This document shows positions 1-11,954 of a stretch of 64,000 bases of DNA, in pieces; positions within the stretch are counted from its first letter, which is position 1; every line of letters begins with the position of its first letter. A model generated the notes under the pieces. The model searched no databases, was not told the DNA's origin, and saw nothing but the letters and a program-made list of their open reading frames with translations. The translations under genes and the position numbers were made by a program. Location of the stretch: the NCBI GenBank assembly GCA_032871835.1, contig CM065301.1:15083291-15147290 (forward strand), given 5' to 3'. Source of the DNA: Dipteronia dyeriana (lineage: Eukaryota; Streptophyta; Magnoliopsida; Sapindales; Sapindaceae).

Positions 1-109
1 ACAAAATACATTAAGAACAAAATACAAACTTCATAGTGATAAAATAAATTACCACAATTTGGAATACAATAAAATGAAGAAAAAATAAAATATAAACTAC
101 AAGAACCCA

Positions 110-1117
110 TTAGTAGTCTGGAAGACCATTTCCGAGTCCTTGAAGATTTTCGAAAAAATCACCAAAAGACCCAGATGCATTTTGAGATCCCTTGTCATGT
201 TGTTCAGCTCGTTTTGCCTCAATTTTTAATTGTTGTTGATTCATAAACTCCCGTTTATTTGGATCAGTTATGGTATTCAAATCTATCATCATAATTTTGA
301 GTTCACGATACTCCATTTTTCTCTCCAAAATATCGTTAAGTCTTTCCCTCTGCATAGCGTTTCTATTAGAAAATTCCAAAAAAAATTCTTGTCTCTCTTT
401 CAAAGTATTGAAGGCGGTTGAATTATGTTCCTCAACCCTTCTTTTTTATTTTGCTTTCTTCACCCCAATGGGCCGTCGAGATGAACTACCCCCACCGTCA
501 AAACTACTTATATTTAAAGGAAATGAAGATAGTCCAGGATATACCGTGGTGGGAGACTCTGGAGTTGGAGAGTCTTCTTGTGATGAAACGAAATGACCAG
601 TTTCCGGTTGAAAGGGTGACTGGGTTTCTGTCTCGTTGTCTGCAAATTTTTCTATGTCTTTTAGGATGGGCCACACATGGTCAAACCTGAATCCATGTTT
701 ATATTTGTTATCCTAGGATAATAAAATTTTTGCCTGGTTCATCTGTAAAATGATACAAAAATATTGTTAAAATCAAATATGAAATTTGTTTTTTCTACAA
801 ATTGAATTTTAACAAATACTCACAATATCAGCTTCCGAGGCACCACTAGGTTTCAGCCTTTCAATCTGTCGTATGCATCCTCGTATTTTCCCCATGGAAG
901 TAAGGATAGTTTGCATGCGACACTGTAAACTTCTTTTGTTACGAAGTTCAGTAATAAAAGATGGTCTGCTATTGTTGTAATCATTCTCTACTCGGCTCCA
1001 GAACATATCCTTTGACTGATAAATATCTATGATCGGGTTTTGTGAAACATCAAGATATATGTGACAAAGATGTGTGTCTTCTGCATTTGTGTATGAAGAA
1101 CTTCTTTTCGTAGACAT
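110..1117 (-). pseudogene. Harbinger accessory protein (Myb/SANT-like, NAM-associated C-terminal domain), broken
   Basis: In PIF/Harbinger elements this second protein binds the element ends and helps the transposase enter the nucleus. Exon 1 (1117 to about 814) has the start MSTKRSSSYT and a trihelix/SANT-like region with spaced Trp and aromatic residues; a GTGAGT donor follows. The second exon resumes near 740 and contains HVWPILKD and RPIGVKKAK, both hallmarks of this family, then a Glu/Arg-rich C-terminal coiled coil ending in LPDY (stop at 110-112). It is interrupted by a TAG before the HVWPILKD block and by a TAA just after RPIGVKKAK, so it is a pseudogene. The family is clear; exact exon limits are inferred. 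Confidence 0.8.
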
Positions 1118-1300
1118 TTTGTGGAAACAAGGATTTGAAGGGAAAAGTGATTTGGATAGAAAAGTGCTTTGAAGGTATAAGATATTTGAAGGGAAACGTG
1201 ACTTGAAGAGAAAAGTAGTTTGAATGTATAAAAGATTTGGTGGGATATGTTTAATTTAGTGTGGTTTGATATTTATAGAAACCTGGAGGTACTTTTTTCA

Positions 1301-1720
1301 GATTGAATCCTACGGTTCAGATGGTAAGGAAATCCATCTAATGGCTGACATTTAACTACTCAGATATCTTATCTTCATATTTTGGGAAACGTGAAGATAA
1401 GATTCTTTGAATGAAATTATTGCTAGATATTTTTTTGTCCGTTTATACTTTTTCCATGTGGGCTTGCAATTATTGTCGGTCACATGGACAAATAGAAGAT
1501 ATTTTTGTAGAGATTGAATCCTACGGTTCAGATGGTAATGCAATCTATCAAATGGTTAACATTTATCTTCATAGGATATCTTATCTTTATATTTTGGGAA
1601 ATGCGAAGATAAGATTCCTTGAATGAAATTATTGCTAGATATTTTTTTGTCCGTTTATACTGTTTCCATGTGGGCTTACAATTATTGTCTGTCACATGCA
1701 CAAAGATAAATAGCCTACAC
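1301..1720. repeat. 211-bp tandem duplication in the Harbinger intergenic spacer
   Basis: The segment beginning GATTGAATCCTACGG at 1301 starts again at 1512. The two copies run side by side with high similarity, sharing a TTTTGTCCGTTTATACT block and a CCATGTGGGCTT block. The duplication occupies the spacer between the two divergent transposon genes, where their promoters should lie (1118-1762). Short ORFs inside it are by-products of the repeat. Confidence 0.85.
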
Positions 1721-1762
1721 CAAAGTCTGCTAAGACTCATTCAATTAAACTCAAAGAAAAAC

Positions 1763-3120
1763 ATGAATTTCAATATTGGAGGTCCATCTAATTTGTCATC
1801 TTCATCTTCATATTCCGATGAAGAGGAAGAGGAAGAGGCAATTTTGGCAGCTCTTGGTGCGATGGATGCAGAAGAAGAAGAAATGATTGCCCAATATGGA
1901 TAATTTCAACAGGCCATGGCTCAGTATCTCAATCAACAAAACAACCCAGTGCGACGTGGAGGCTCAATTCCTAGTCATATAGTCATCAATCGAGACCGGA
2001 AAAGTGCTGATCGTCGTTTGTTCTACGACTATTTTGCCGAGAACCCTCGGTACAACGATCAAATGTTCCGTCGACGCTTTCGAATGGGTAGGAGTTTATT
2101 CCTTCGTATTGTTGAAAAAGTAGAAGCTCGTGACAACTATTTTATGCAACGAAGAGACAGTGTGGGTAGACTAGGTTTATCCGCGCTTCAGAAAATAACA
2201 GCAGTATTTCGGATGTTGGCATATGGTTGTCCAGCAGATGCTACTGACGAGTATATAAAAATAGGAGAGTCCACAACAATTGAGAGTTTGAAGAGATTTT
2301 GTCGTGCTGTTGTGGAGGAATTTGTAGGTGAGTATCTTAGATCACCAAACGCTACTGACGTTGCAAGACTACTTCGTATTGGTAAAGATCGTGGTTTTCC
2401 AGGAATGCTGGGTAGTCTAGATTGTATGCACTGGAAGTGGAAAAATTGTCCAACATCTTGGGCAGGACAATATGCAGGTCGTAGTGGATCCCCAACTATT
2501 ATTGTAGAGGCTGTTGCTGATTATGATCTGTGGATATGGCATGCATATTTTGGTTTGTCTGGTACGAATAATGATATTAATGTGTCGGAGGCATCCCATC
2601 TTTTTTCCAACCTTACTCAAGGTATTGCTCCTCCAGCTCATTATGTCATTCAAGGAAAATAATATAATATGGGTTATTATTTAGCTGATGGTATATACCC
2701 AAAATGGTCTATGCGTGTACAAACTATTCACGATCCACGTGGTCCCAAAAAAAATTATTTGCAATGAAACAAGAAGCCTGTAGAAAAGACGTGGAACGTG
2801 CATTTGGAGTTCTCCAATCACGATTTGCAATTGTGGCAGGACCGGCACGTTTTCGGCATAAACATATTTTACATGATATAATGACTACGTGCATTATTAT
2901 GCACAACATGATAATCGTGGATGAGCGTGATGTAACTGCATCAATTGAGGATCATATGGAAACACCAACTCCAGAAGTTGAGATGGTGTTAGATGAAAAT
3001 ACCTGATTTCAACAATTCCTAGCTCGACATAGAGGAATCAGGGATAAAGACGCTCACATTGCACTCCGAAATACGTTAATAGATCATTTGTGTGATGATT
3101 ATACTAATTCAGATAATTAG
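1763..3120 (+). pseudogene. PIF/Harbinger DDE transposase (HARBI1/DDE_Tnp_4 type), broken
   Basis: This encoded the endonuclease that cuts and moves the element. The likely original start is the ATG at 1763, followed by a Ser-rich and Glu-rich acidic leader in the same frame as the main body. The catalytic triad is visible: Asp in LGSLDCMHW, Asp in SGTNNDINV, and Glu in VERAFGVLQSRF. The C-terminal FQQFLARHRGIRDKDAH block is also typical. Breaks are a TAA after AQYG (about 1901), a TAA after VIQGK (about 2660), a one-base frameshift in an A8 run near 2747-2754 (an A9 restores the frame), and a TGA near 3004. The stops fit single transitions (CAA to TAA, CGA to TGA). The final stop is at 3118-3120. 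It is non-functional as read. Confidence 0.9.
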
Positions 3121-3476
3121 ATGATGATCAATATGTACTTTTATTTTTATGTTTTTTCTTTTATATTTCCTGAAATGTAATATTCAAGTTATTTCAATAA
3201 TAAATGCAAAATTTAACCTAATCAATTTAATTTCTTTTCATGTATTATTTTCACATTTTCTTATTATATTGTAATATTATATTAATTATGGTGTGAAATG
3301 TTAATTGTGTAAAAATATTAAAAAAAAGGAAAGAAAGGGAATATTATGAGGAATATTCTCTTTAATGTAAAGTTTGGTACAGTGGTTGGAGATGGAATAG
3401 TAAAATAGTGCAACAGTTGCACTATTTTAGTGCAAATTTTGCACCAAAGACACTATTCGGGTTGGAAATATCCTAA

Positions 3477-3977
3477 GATCTTATCAGAAATTTGTCAAAT
3501 TAATTTTTTTTAATGCTTAATTGCTTCTACCTTCTAACTGTAGTGGCCGGGGTTTGGCCTGCTTGGTCTGATTCTGCACCAATGAACTCGACTTGTCTTC
3601 TCTCAATCTATTTCCTGGTAAGATTTCTATCTCGACGTTACGATTTTAGAAATTCAAATAAAGTTTTTCTTATTATATTATGCTCAACGAAAAACTAAAA
3701 TCCGTATAAGGGTCTTGATGGATAACTACACCATGAATACATTAAATACATACATATCTATTATATATGATCTCGTTCAGGTGGCCTCGCTTTAATGTAA
3801 AACTAAATTTTGTTAGTAGATAACTAAAAATGCTTTATCTAGTCTAATAATATATTTTTCTAAGGTTAAAATGATTTTTTTTTTTTTGGAGAAAGAGAAA
3901 TGTGTTCAATGGGATGTTTTAAAGCTTGAGCTTCCATATTAAAATATTTTAAAATCTTGTCGATATATGTTTGTGAA
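3477..3977. other. Intergenic, no recognised gene
   Basis: AT-rich spacer between the Harbinger end and the tandem duplication. A 61-codon reading frame at 3513-3698 includes a short GC-richer piece (VVAGVWPAWSD), but I recognise no family and see no splice context that would make it a gene. Confidence 0.4.
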
Positions 3978-4430
3978 TGGAAAAACAGTTCTTACCATCA
4001 TGTTTGATTTCTCTGCCGAAACAATATTTTGATTTTCCTATACCATTTAATTGAAAAACATTAATTGAAATTACATGGTTTATAATCGTTATTTATAATT
4101 TTAGTAGATATTATTTATGAGAATATATTATCGACGATTTTTTTTATGATTCCATTCCTCTTGGGTAGTTTATGAAAACTTATTCTTTCTAGGGATATCA
4201 TAAAACAATTCTTACCATCATGCTTAATTTTTCAGCCAAGACAATATTATGTTTTCCCTATACCATTTATATATTTTTCTACATTAATTGAAAGTACATG
4301 ATTTATATTAATCATTTTTTATAATTTCATTAGATACTGCATATGAGAATATATCATGGATGAATTTCTTTATGATTCCATTTCTCTTGTGTAATTTATT
4401 AAAACTTATTCTTTCTAGGGATATTATACT
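3978..4430 (+). repeat. Tandem duplication, about 222 bp x 2
   Basis: Two adjacent copies each begin with a CTTACCATCATG block (3990s and 4210s), pass through ATACCATTTA, TACATG.TTTATA and TATGATTCCATT, and close with TTATTCTTTCTAGGGATAT (ending near 4200 and 4427). They have diverged by scattered substitutions and small indels, so the duplication is not recent. No coding potential is seen. Confidence 0.8.
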
Positions 4431-4439
4431 TCACTGGCT

Positions 4440-5020
4440 AACAATTTACATTTCGTTAGGAGTATATGCGAACTCCCATAAGCAATTCAATGAAGCTCGA
4501 TAAGGATGAACAAGGTAAAAACTGTTCTTGTTACTCAATATAAAATCATGATTGTTGCATTATTGTATTAATTAATTGCAAGTAAACCAAATATCATGAA
4601 TAGTGTTTGCATGTGTGTAGATTCCAAACATGTCTTAGAGAATATCACCATCATTCGTGTTCTTATGTGTAAATTTCAAGCAAGTCCTAAAGAATATCAT
4701 CTCGTTACAATTACAGGAATTTTCAAATATCTTCATAACAATATGAACTTAGCCACTTAGACATATGGTATCCAACTTAGGCATATCGTATCCAAAAAAC
4801 TTACACTCAATATTAGCTGTACAGATACCACCCTTGTCGGTGGCAATGTTGATAGAAAAAATACTAGTGAGACTTGTCACTTTCTAGGACACTCAATTGT
4901 ATCATGGTTTTATAAGAAAGTCATTGTATCCTAGTTTTGTAAGAACCAAAATTTCAATATATTCTATTGCCACTAGTAGCTCCTGTGCTCAAGTACTTTA
5001 GATGAGACAAATATAAAAAC
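4440..5020 (+). pseudogene. Decayed Ty1/copia pol fragment (end of RT to RNase H)
   Basis: Pieces of copia polyprotein appear in order in shifting frames. A TP(I/M)S.S.KLDKDE.GK-type segment lies near 4468-4517. An HLV.I..IFKYLHNNMNLAT-like segment near 4699-4758 matches the usual block before RNase H. A segment near 4818-4916 contains GGNVDRK and HFLGHSIVSWF, and an SSCAQVL.MRQ-like segment lies near 4970-5012. Order and spacing match copia RNase H, but stops and indels separate the pieces and no LTRs are attached. It is an old relic. Confidence 0.75.
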
Positions 5021-5026
5021 TCTAGC

Positions 5027-5260
5027 CACTAAAAAAAGTTATATTTGCCGCGATCTTTTTGCCACAGATATAAATCTATGGCAAATATTAAAAGTTTGAG
5101 TTTATTTACTACAGATTTAAGCCTTTTGCGGCGGAATTTCCGCAGCATAAAGGTTTATGCAACAGATATAATGTGCGGTAAAACTTTTTGTTATAGCAGT
5201 ATTTTATTACAGATTGTCTTGTATTTTCTCCGCGCGACAAGATGTCAATTTTTTGTAGTG
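5027..5260. mobile_element. Short CACTA-like non-autonomous element
   Basis: The segment starts CACTAAAAAAAG and ends TTTTTTGTAGTG, the inverted form of CACTACAAAAAA, as in CACTA (En/Spm) transposons. Inside are degenerate subterminal motifs such as TTGCCGCGATC, TTTGCGGCGGAA and TTCCGCAGC, and no gene. The flanking 3-bp sequences (AGC and TAT) do not match, so the target duplication has been lost or a boundary is wrong. It lies directly next to the copia pol relic. Confidence 0.55.
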
Positions 5261-5869
5261 TATTGCCCATAACTGCATCCCAATTAAGCGTGACCATCAC
5301 TAGTGCTATAAATCCCTCAAAAATCCAATTTAACAGTCATGCACAAAATATATAGAAATTAAACGTTACTTTTTGTGTAAATATGTGCAAAACGGAGATA
5401 TAGAACTTGAATTTTTGTACACTACAAATATAAGGGGTCAAAAAAATATTGGCACTATTTGAGGGGGTGTGTTATGCAAATATCATCACTTTACTAATGT
5501 ATATTTAAAATGCACCATTTAACGTGTTCAGACAAAAATATTCCGAAATATTAAAACATTGAGGAATTTGTCGTTTTCTAAGTAAGAGAAAATCAATAGT
5601 CAAACCGACGGGAAAGTAATCGACGGTGAAGTGACCGGAACGAGATTACACGAGAACAGCTGCGATTGAGAAATGTAAGATTATTATTTTTTTCATCGTT
5701 TTTGTTGTTGTTAACTTGTATTACATGTTAGAATTGAGTTTTGTTGATAGAAATTGTAGAAACCGGTTAAAATAGAGATCTGAGAATGGTTGTGGTTTAG
5801 GTTAGGGTTTGTAATTTGGTTGAATATCAGTTGAGGAAAATGAAATCTGAGTTATCGAGACTTTTTGCA

Positions 5870-6300
5870 AGAGAATCGAGCTTATTTGTTGTTGAGTCGA
5901 GCTTTTATTTTGGTGAAAATTAGGTTTTGGTAAGTCGAGCTTATTTTGTAATGTTTCGAGCTTTTTTTGAATTGGATCGAGCTTTTTTGAATGAGATCGA
6001 GCTTTTTTTTAAAAGGAATCGAGGTTTTTTCAATATGGTCGAGCTTTTTTGAAAATGATTCGAGTTTTTTTCAATAGGGTCGAGTTTTTTTTTTCATTGG
6101 ATCGATCTTTTTCATCATGGGATCGAGCTCTTTTTACATAGGATCGAGCATTTTTTTCGTAGGATCAATTTTTTTTTTAAAGGGTCGAGCTTTTTTGTCC
6201 TTGGATCGAGCTTTTTTATAATTGGATCGAGCTTTTTTGTCCTTGGATCGAGCTTATTTCTTATAGGACCGAACTGTTTTTACATTGGATCGAGACTTTT
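5870..6300 (+). repeat. Degenerate TCGAGCTTTTTT minisatellite (left array)
   Basis: About twenty units of roughly 18-21 bases, each with a core close to GGATCGAGCTTTTTT followed by a variable spacer. The array lies in the presumed 5' leader of the MULE protease gene. A second array with the same core in the same orientation lies at 22900-23340. Confidence 0.85.
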
Positions 6301-7435
6301 AATTTTGGTTACGATATTTGTTCTGTTTAATGATGTTGTATTTCTGCTACATTGCAGATGAGAAATACGTTGAGGGATTTGCTTAAAATTGTAGAAGGAG
6401 ATTGGTACAAGGGCAAATTGACTTGACACAACCATTTTGATACCCTTGGCCATATAGACAATGCGCTGAACCGGGTCCCTGCAGAATTTACAGATGAAGA
6501 TCGACGTCGGTTCATGGCGTCATGTTTCGGCCATTTCCTGGCGTTGCATCGGGAGATAAAGTTTTTGGGTGGTATTATCGATCGGTTGCTTTTGAGGGAG
6601 CTGCATCATAACGGCCCAACATATGAGATGCAGTTCATGTTAAGGAACCAGTCGGTGAGGTTTTCTAAGGTGGAATTTTTCCTGATCACCGGATTACGGT
6701 TTGGAGTTGTACCAGACACGACCAAGTATGCAGTAGTGGAGAATGACATACATCAGCGGTACTTTCCTGGAGCAGATGAGGTCTCGTTGGAGGAGATTAG
6801 GGGTGTTGTCACCGTCACAGAGTTTGGAAAGGCTTACGATGCTGTCAAGCTCTGCCTCATATATATGCTGAACTGGATACTGATGGGGGTGGATGAGAGA
6901 TTCAAGATTCCAGTTTGGGAGTTTCGGCTGGTTGAGGATCTTGATGCGTTCAACGCGTTCCCGTGGGGTGTCCACGTGTACAGGCATTCTATTTTCTCAT
7001 TCAAGCATGCGCTTGACGGGCGACTAGACGGGTTCGAGCGACACCAGCAGGAAAAAGACACTAACGTACACACGGTGGAGACCTACAACATATACGGTCT
7101 ATCTCATGCCCTATTGGTAAGAACTTCGAATTACAAGTTGTACTTTATTGGTGTTGTCCTCAATGTTATGGTTAGTTATCAGACTTATCTTTGATGCAGG
7201 TATTTGCTTTCGAGGTGATCCCTGATTTGGCCAAAGAGTTCGGTGCCCGGAGGGTTACAGATCTGACTCCCCGTATTTTGAAGTGGGAGTTGAGCAAACA
7301 AACGAGAGGGAAGAAGAAGGCAAATATTTTCAAAGCCAGTGTATGTATTTAATTTGTTAATGTTTTTATTAGTTAGTATTTGTACAATTAGATTGTTCTA
7401 ACTAATATTTCAGATGTTTGCGAGGAAGGAACTGG

Positions 7436-9721
7436 TGTTGGGGTTTATGCCCTAAAGATATAATTTATAAATGGATTTATGAAATAAATAAAAAGAAAAG
7501 TTCAATTAATTCTTGTTATGTTATTTATTTTATAAACTTGTGCATATATTTAAACATCCAAGATTGTCAGATGTAATCTCGAACAGTGTATATGAGTGTC
7601 ATATACGAATGGATACAGTAAGAGACGTGCAATCTAAAGAGTCCATAGATAGCAAATAAAGTTGGGTACTTTATTTGTGGTTAATCTATAGTTGCGGTCC
7701 ATTCCGTAATGTACGATGATTCTATCCTGAATCATTCATATGAGATATGAGAATGGAGACACCTTGTATGATGTGATCATATAGGACTGGGTCATGATCT
7801 ATATAAATCTCTCACCAAGATCCGTTTACCGATGATATTCATATATATCAACTAATGATGGCTATATATGGGTGATCTTAATCCTGAGTGTCATATCGAC
7901 TCCTTCAGGTTAAATCGTGGTCTTTGATATACCATGGGTGAGGTTAGATGTATTTCCTGATCAATATACTCCGTATGTTGGGATTGCGGTTTGGCTTATG
8001 GTTGGGATTGCAGTTTGGCTTATGGCTGGGAAGGTTTGTACACAATAGTGGAATCCACTCCTTCTTGTGAGAAGTAGATGGTAGTTCCCTTAAGGGTTGA
8101 TTCGGGGCTTGGACAATAAGAGCGCTCTCCTAATTCCGTAAGGAAATATGATTTATTGTCCATTAGAGAATCAATGGTACTTAAAGGATATATGTGATTA
8201 AAGGGGTATAACGGACATTATGACTCAGCTCTAATTATGAACTACTGTGGAGGATCACACCTAGGGATGCATTTTTGGGGAGTGGGGATGGTTATAGATC
8301 CCCCCATCCCCATCCCCATCCCCACTTCCTTGGCCTTTCCCCCATCCCCACTCCCTTGGCCTTCCCCCATCCCCCCCCCCCTCTCCCGTTTCCCCACTTG
8401 GGGGAAAATGGGTTTGGGGATGGGGATGGGGATGTTTGAGGGGAGGTCCCCCCATCCCCATCCCCATCCCAGTTCCCCATTTTTCCCGTTTTTTCCTGTT
8501 TTCTCGTATCATCGATCCCTCATTTCCCATTTCCCATTTCCCTATTTAACTGAAAAATTATAAATTAAATTAATAAAAAACAAACATTTCATTACAAATA
8601 AAAAATAACAATACATTACAAATTCTACATAAAATGTTTCAAATAATTCTAATATATATTATAATTATATTTATATACTTTTAGGGGAAATGGGGAAATG
8701 AGGAAATGGGGAAATGGGGAAATGGGGAAATGGGGATCCCCATCCCCATCCCCATTTCAATTTTATTGTGGGGGAAATGGGGAAATGGGGATGGGGAGGG
8801 GTCCCCCCATCCCCATCCCCATTTTTATTTGGGGATGAAAATCATCCCCATCCCCATCCCCCCCCATTTCCCCATTCCCCCCCCCCCCCCAAATCCCCAA
8901 ATGGGGATGGGGATGGGGATGAGGGTGCGAGGATTTGGGCCCCCGGGGATTAATGTGCATCCCTAATCACACCATAGGTAATAGCTATATCGATAGACAC
9001 CGAGTTGTATCGGTCTGTGTAAAAGCATCTACAGTTGAGAGAGTACAGCTTCGGGTTTTTAGTGGAATAACACCGGAGTTAATAATCAAGGAATATTAAT
9101 TAAAGAGTTTAATTAATGATTCCGAAGATTATTGGAGCTCAAAATACTGTGGGTCCATTAGGTCCCCTTGCTAGCCCGATCGATTTAGGTAACAAGGGTC
9201 ACGGAAAAATTAATTGGATTGTCCATTTAACTGTGTTACAAAAGTGATACGTATATATTCAGAAATTAATTAAATAATGAGATTATTTAATTAATGAGTG
9301 TTAATAGTTAAATTAATTAAATAATTAGATTATTTAATTATATTGATAATTATGAATTATTAATTAACTATTAAATGGAGGGTGTTAGTTGATATATGGA
9401 TTTAGGTGAAGATAAAATAATAAGATTATTTTATTTTACAAAATCATTTATCTAAGTATTTGAATTTAAGTTTAAATTTAAAATATTTATTATCACTTTT
9501 AATATATTAGATATATTTAAAAAGGATAATTAAAAGATATATATCAATTAATAACATAAGAGATTGTATTGGATGCAAATTGGTGTATACATGGAACAAT
9601 AGTCAAAAGAAGAATTTACATAGGATGGAAATACTTAATACATATATAATATATATTAATTGAAGTTGGTGCGTGAGATTTTTATTGTGAAGCAAGGCGA
9701 GAGATATAGATACAGCAAAAG

Positions 9722-9759
<38 letters not shown>

Positions 9760-10230
9760 ATACTGGGCGAGATTGACGATTTTTTGTCATATAGCAAAAG
9801 TAGCAGTTAAATATAAATATATATAATCAAGAGCAGCACGTGAGATATATATTAATATATTTATTTTATTTCATGTTTTATGTGTTTTCGAAACACATAG
9901 AAGAAAGAGTATCTTCAATTTTCTCTACATCCTCCATTCAAGTTCTTGAGACTGTGATGCGCTCACACGCAGTTACCAGTTCCAGGAGATAGCGAGAAAG
10001 ATCGAGTGGTTCAGACATGAGCATATCGAAAAGTGAAGGAGTCTCCAAACGTTGGTAAGTATATCTTCTTCTGATTATATTGATTACAATTTCATGTGTT
10101 TACATATTGTATATATTGGTTCCGAAAAATAATTACGATCAAAAGTTCACTTGTCCCAGATACAGATATGATTTGTATAAAAAATTTAAAACCTAGTTCC
10201 GCTACGTGACTGGTGAACGGGGTTCCTACA
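7436..10230 (+). repeat. Left LTR of nested copia (contains hAT MITE)
   Basis: It is 2795 bases long, against 1991 for the right LTR. Most of the excess is the MITE at 8262-8965 plus its duplicated target. A further 25-bp tandem duplication (GGGATTGC.GTTTGGCTTATGG) occurs near 7980-8030, and an extra AT-rich segment lies near 9260-9310. A TA-dinucleotide run is at 9724-9757. Confidence 0.95.
8262..8965. mobile_element. hAT-type MITE built of GGGGAT/CCCCAT repeats
   Basis: It has perfect 10-bp terminal inverted repeats, TAGGGATGCA at 8262 and its complement ending at 8965. A perfect 8-bp target duplication ATCACACC (8254-8261 and 8966-8973) diagnoses the hAT superfamily. The right LTR of the host copia has a single uninterrupted ATCACACC at the corresponding site, giving the empty allele in the same window. 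The body consists of runs of CCCCAT and GGGGAT in opposing orientation around an AT-rich centre (about 8545-8680). It codes for no protein; reading frames through the repeats are low-complexity artefacts. Confidence 0.95.
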
Positions 10231-10232
10231 AT

Positions 10233-10245
10233 TGGTATCAGAGCC
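10233..10245 (+). promoter_or_regulatory. Copia primer-binding site (initiator tRNA-Met type)
   Basis: TGGTATCAGAGCC starts two bases after the left LTR. It is the usual plant copia minus-strand primer site, complementary to initiator tRNA-Met. Confidence 0.9.
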
Positions 10246-11954
10246 AATTTATTTTTCAGAACTGAAAATTATTTTCGATGCTCCTATATGTATGGATGTG
10301 TAGACACCATCTTTATGATTGTATGAATGTTTATAATTAAATTGTTTAATTTAAATATGGTTGATCGTAATTTTTTATGGTACTGTGGATTTAGGGTTTA
10401 TGAGTTGTATAATTTTTATTTTATTTATTTTATTGTTATTGTATTGTAAATAATAATAAAAAATTGTAACCTGTAAACGAAAAATTGGAAACGCGCGCAA
10501 CTTCGGTATTGTTCACGGCGGCGTTACTGGTCACCGGGTACTGTTCACCGGGGGGGGGGGGGGGGGTACTGTTTACTGAGCACTGTTCACGGCGAAATTG
10601 TTTACCGACACTGTTCACACACGGTTCCGTTGGCAAATGTTGCCTAGTGCGTTCCTTGCAGATTTTCCGTTTTGAATTCATGAGATGAATCGGAGTGACC
10701 TGAAGAGACTGGAAAACTCAGAAATTACAAGAAGACCAAGGAATGTCTTGGGATTTTTTTTGTAATTTTAGATTCCAATTTTTTAGGTTAAATAATCCAC
10801 AGTACTCGGTCAATTCATGTATGCTTTATATTATGTGATGATAAAAGCATTGTCATGCATACGTATGTCATTTAGATTAGATGTGCCTACACAAATATAT
10901 TTGATATGTCATACATGCATCATAACCTGATATTTTATGTATTTTTTAATATGATTAAAATGAGCAATATACATAATTGGCTATGAATAATGAGATTAGT
11001 TTTTTTAATGGTTAGAAAACTTGATAATTCTCATTTATATTAATCTAGTTATTAAAGATTTTAATAAGTTAGATTAATATGGTCATTTATTGTAATTAGG
11101 ATTAATATGATTAATTACCTAATAAGAAATGAACCGAATAAAGTGTTAGAGTTTTAATTATTAAAACTTGGTAAACACTATCATAATAATCTGACCTTAG
11201 TAAATAGTTTACAAAAGCTTAGATTATTCATTAATAGATTAGATTTTTAATTGTTAAAAAATCATTAATAATTTATTAGTTAATTAGAATTTGTTTCTAA
11301 TTAGTTAATGCGCTAAATAACTTGATTAAAGTCAGTCGTTTAATCCTGTAGAATCTAGGTGCATTAACGGTTAATAGAAAACCCTAATTTTAAAATAGTG
11401 AGTGGGAGAGCGATATATGACATCTATATCCCGCGGTCTCCATCATTAGTTCAATACCGTGAGATCCGAGTGGGGCCTCGTGACGGTTTTGCTTTCGTCC
11501 TCCCTAAGGAGAGTTTCCACAAAGGTCAATATCAAGGTTGACTTCCTAACGGATAGGATTTCTGAGGGTATTTCGGGATTGACCGACCCTAAGGCGGCAA
11601 TTCTCGAGTTAAGCTTGTGAGATCTGAAATGGTGGGTTACACTCACGAAGGTTTTGATTAAGTTTGTTAATTAAAAACCTGATTGAATGAACGATGGTTG
11701 AATGATATGGAATAAGAGTTATTCTAGAATATCATTTGATTGAGAATGTCTCGGTCCAACATGCAAAGACTTGACCGACCCTAAGGCGGCACTTCTTTGT
11801 GGTATGTTGGATTGTCGTGGTATAGTAACTAGTTTTAGGGTAGTTCTAGTTCGTTAAACATGTGCATGCATCATGTTTAAATTTATGCCAAAGCACTCGC
11901 ACTTGTTTTAAATAAATGACTGAATGAATGTTTTATTTATTTATTTCAGCAATA
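10246..11954 (+). other. Untranslated leader of nested copia
   Basis: A 1.7-kb leader between the primer site and gag with no recognisable gene. It contains repeated ACTGTTCAC motifs (10505-10620) broken by a run of 17 G (10550-10566). A direct repeat GACCGACCCTAAGGCGGCA occurs near 11581 and 11772. Confidence 0.7.

Larger units (their letters stand above)
1..3473. mobile_element. PIF/Harbinger DNA transposon, left end cut by window
   Basis: The element has the two-gene layout of plant PIF/Harbinger transposons: a Myb-like accessory gene on the minus strand and a DDE transposase on the plus strand, diverging from a shared spacer. The right end is placed at 3473, where a sequence reading on the minus strand as GGATATTTCCAACCC is followed outside by TAA (3474-3476), the TWA-type target site of this superfamily. 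The left end lies before position 1. The shorter relative at 44474-45294 has about 470 bases beyond the accessory-gene stop, so roughly 360 more bases are expected upstream. Both genes carry several stops, so this copy cannot make its own proteins. Confidence 0.85.

Noticed and set aside
1411..1740. Matching short ORFs on both strands in the Harbinger spacer
   Set aside because: They are produced by the 211-bp tandem duplication and have no family features.
5870..6300. Regularly spaced repeats that might suggest a CRISPR-like array
   Set aside because: Plant nuclear context, variable spacing, degenerate units, and no unique spacers or cas genes; it is a minisatellite. The same applies to 22900-23340 and 61615-62150.
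8237..8966. Several overlapping open frames on both strands rich in Pro, His, Gly and Met
   Set aside because: They are translations of the GGGGAT/CCCCAT simple repeat inside the hAT MITE; the frames exist on both strands only because the hexamer lacks stops.
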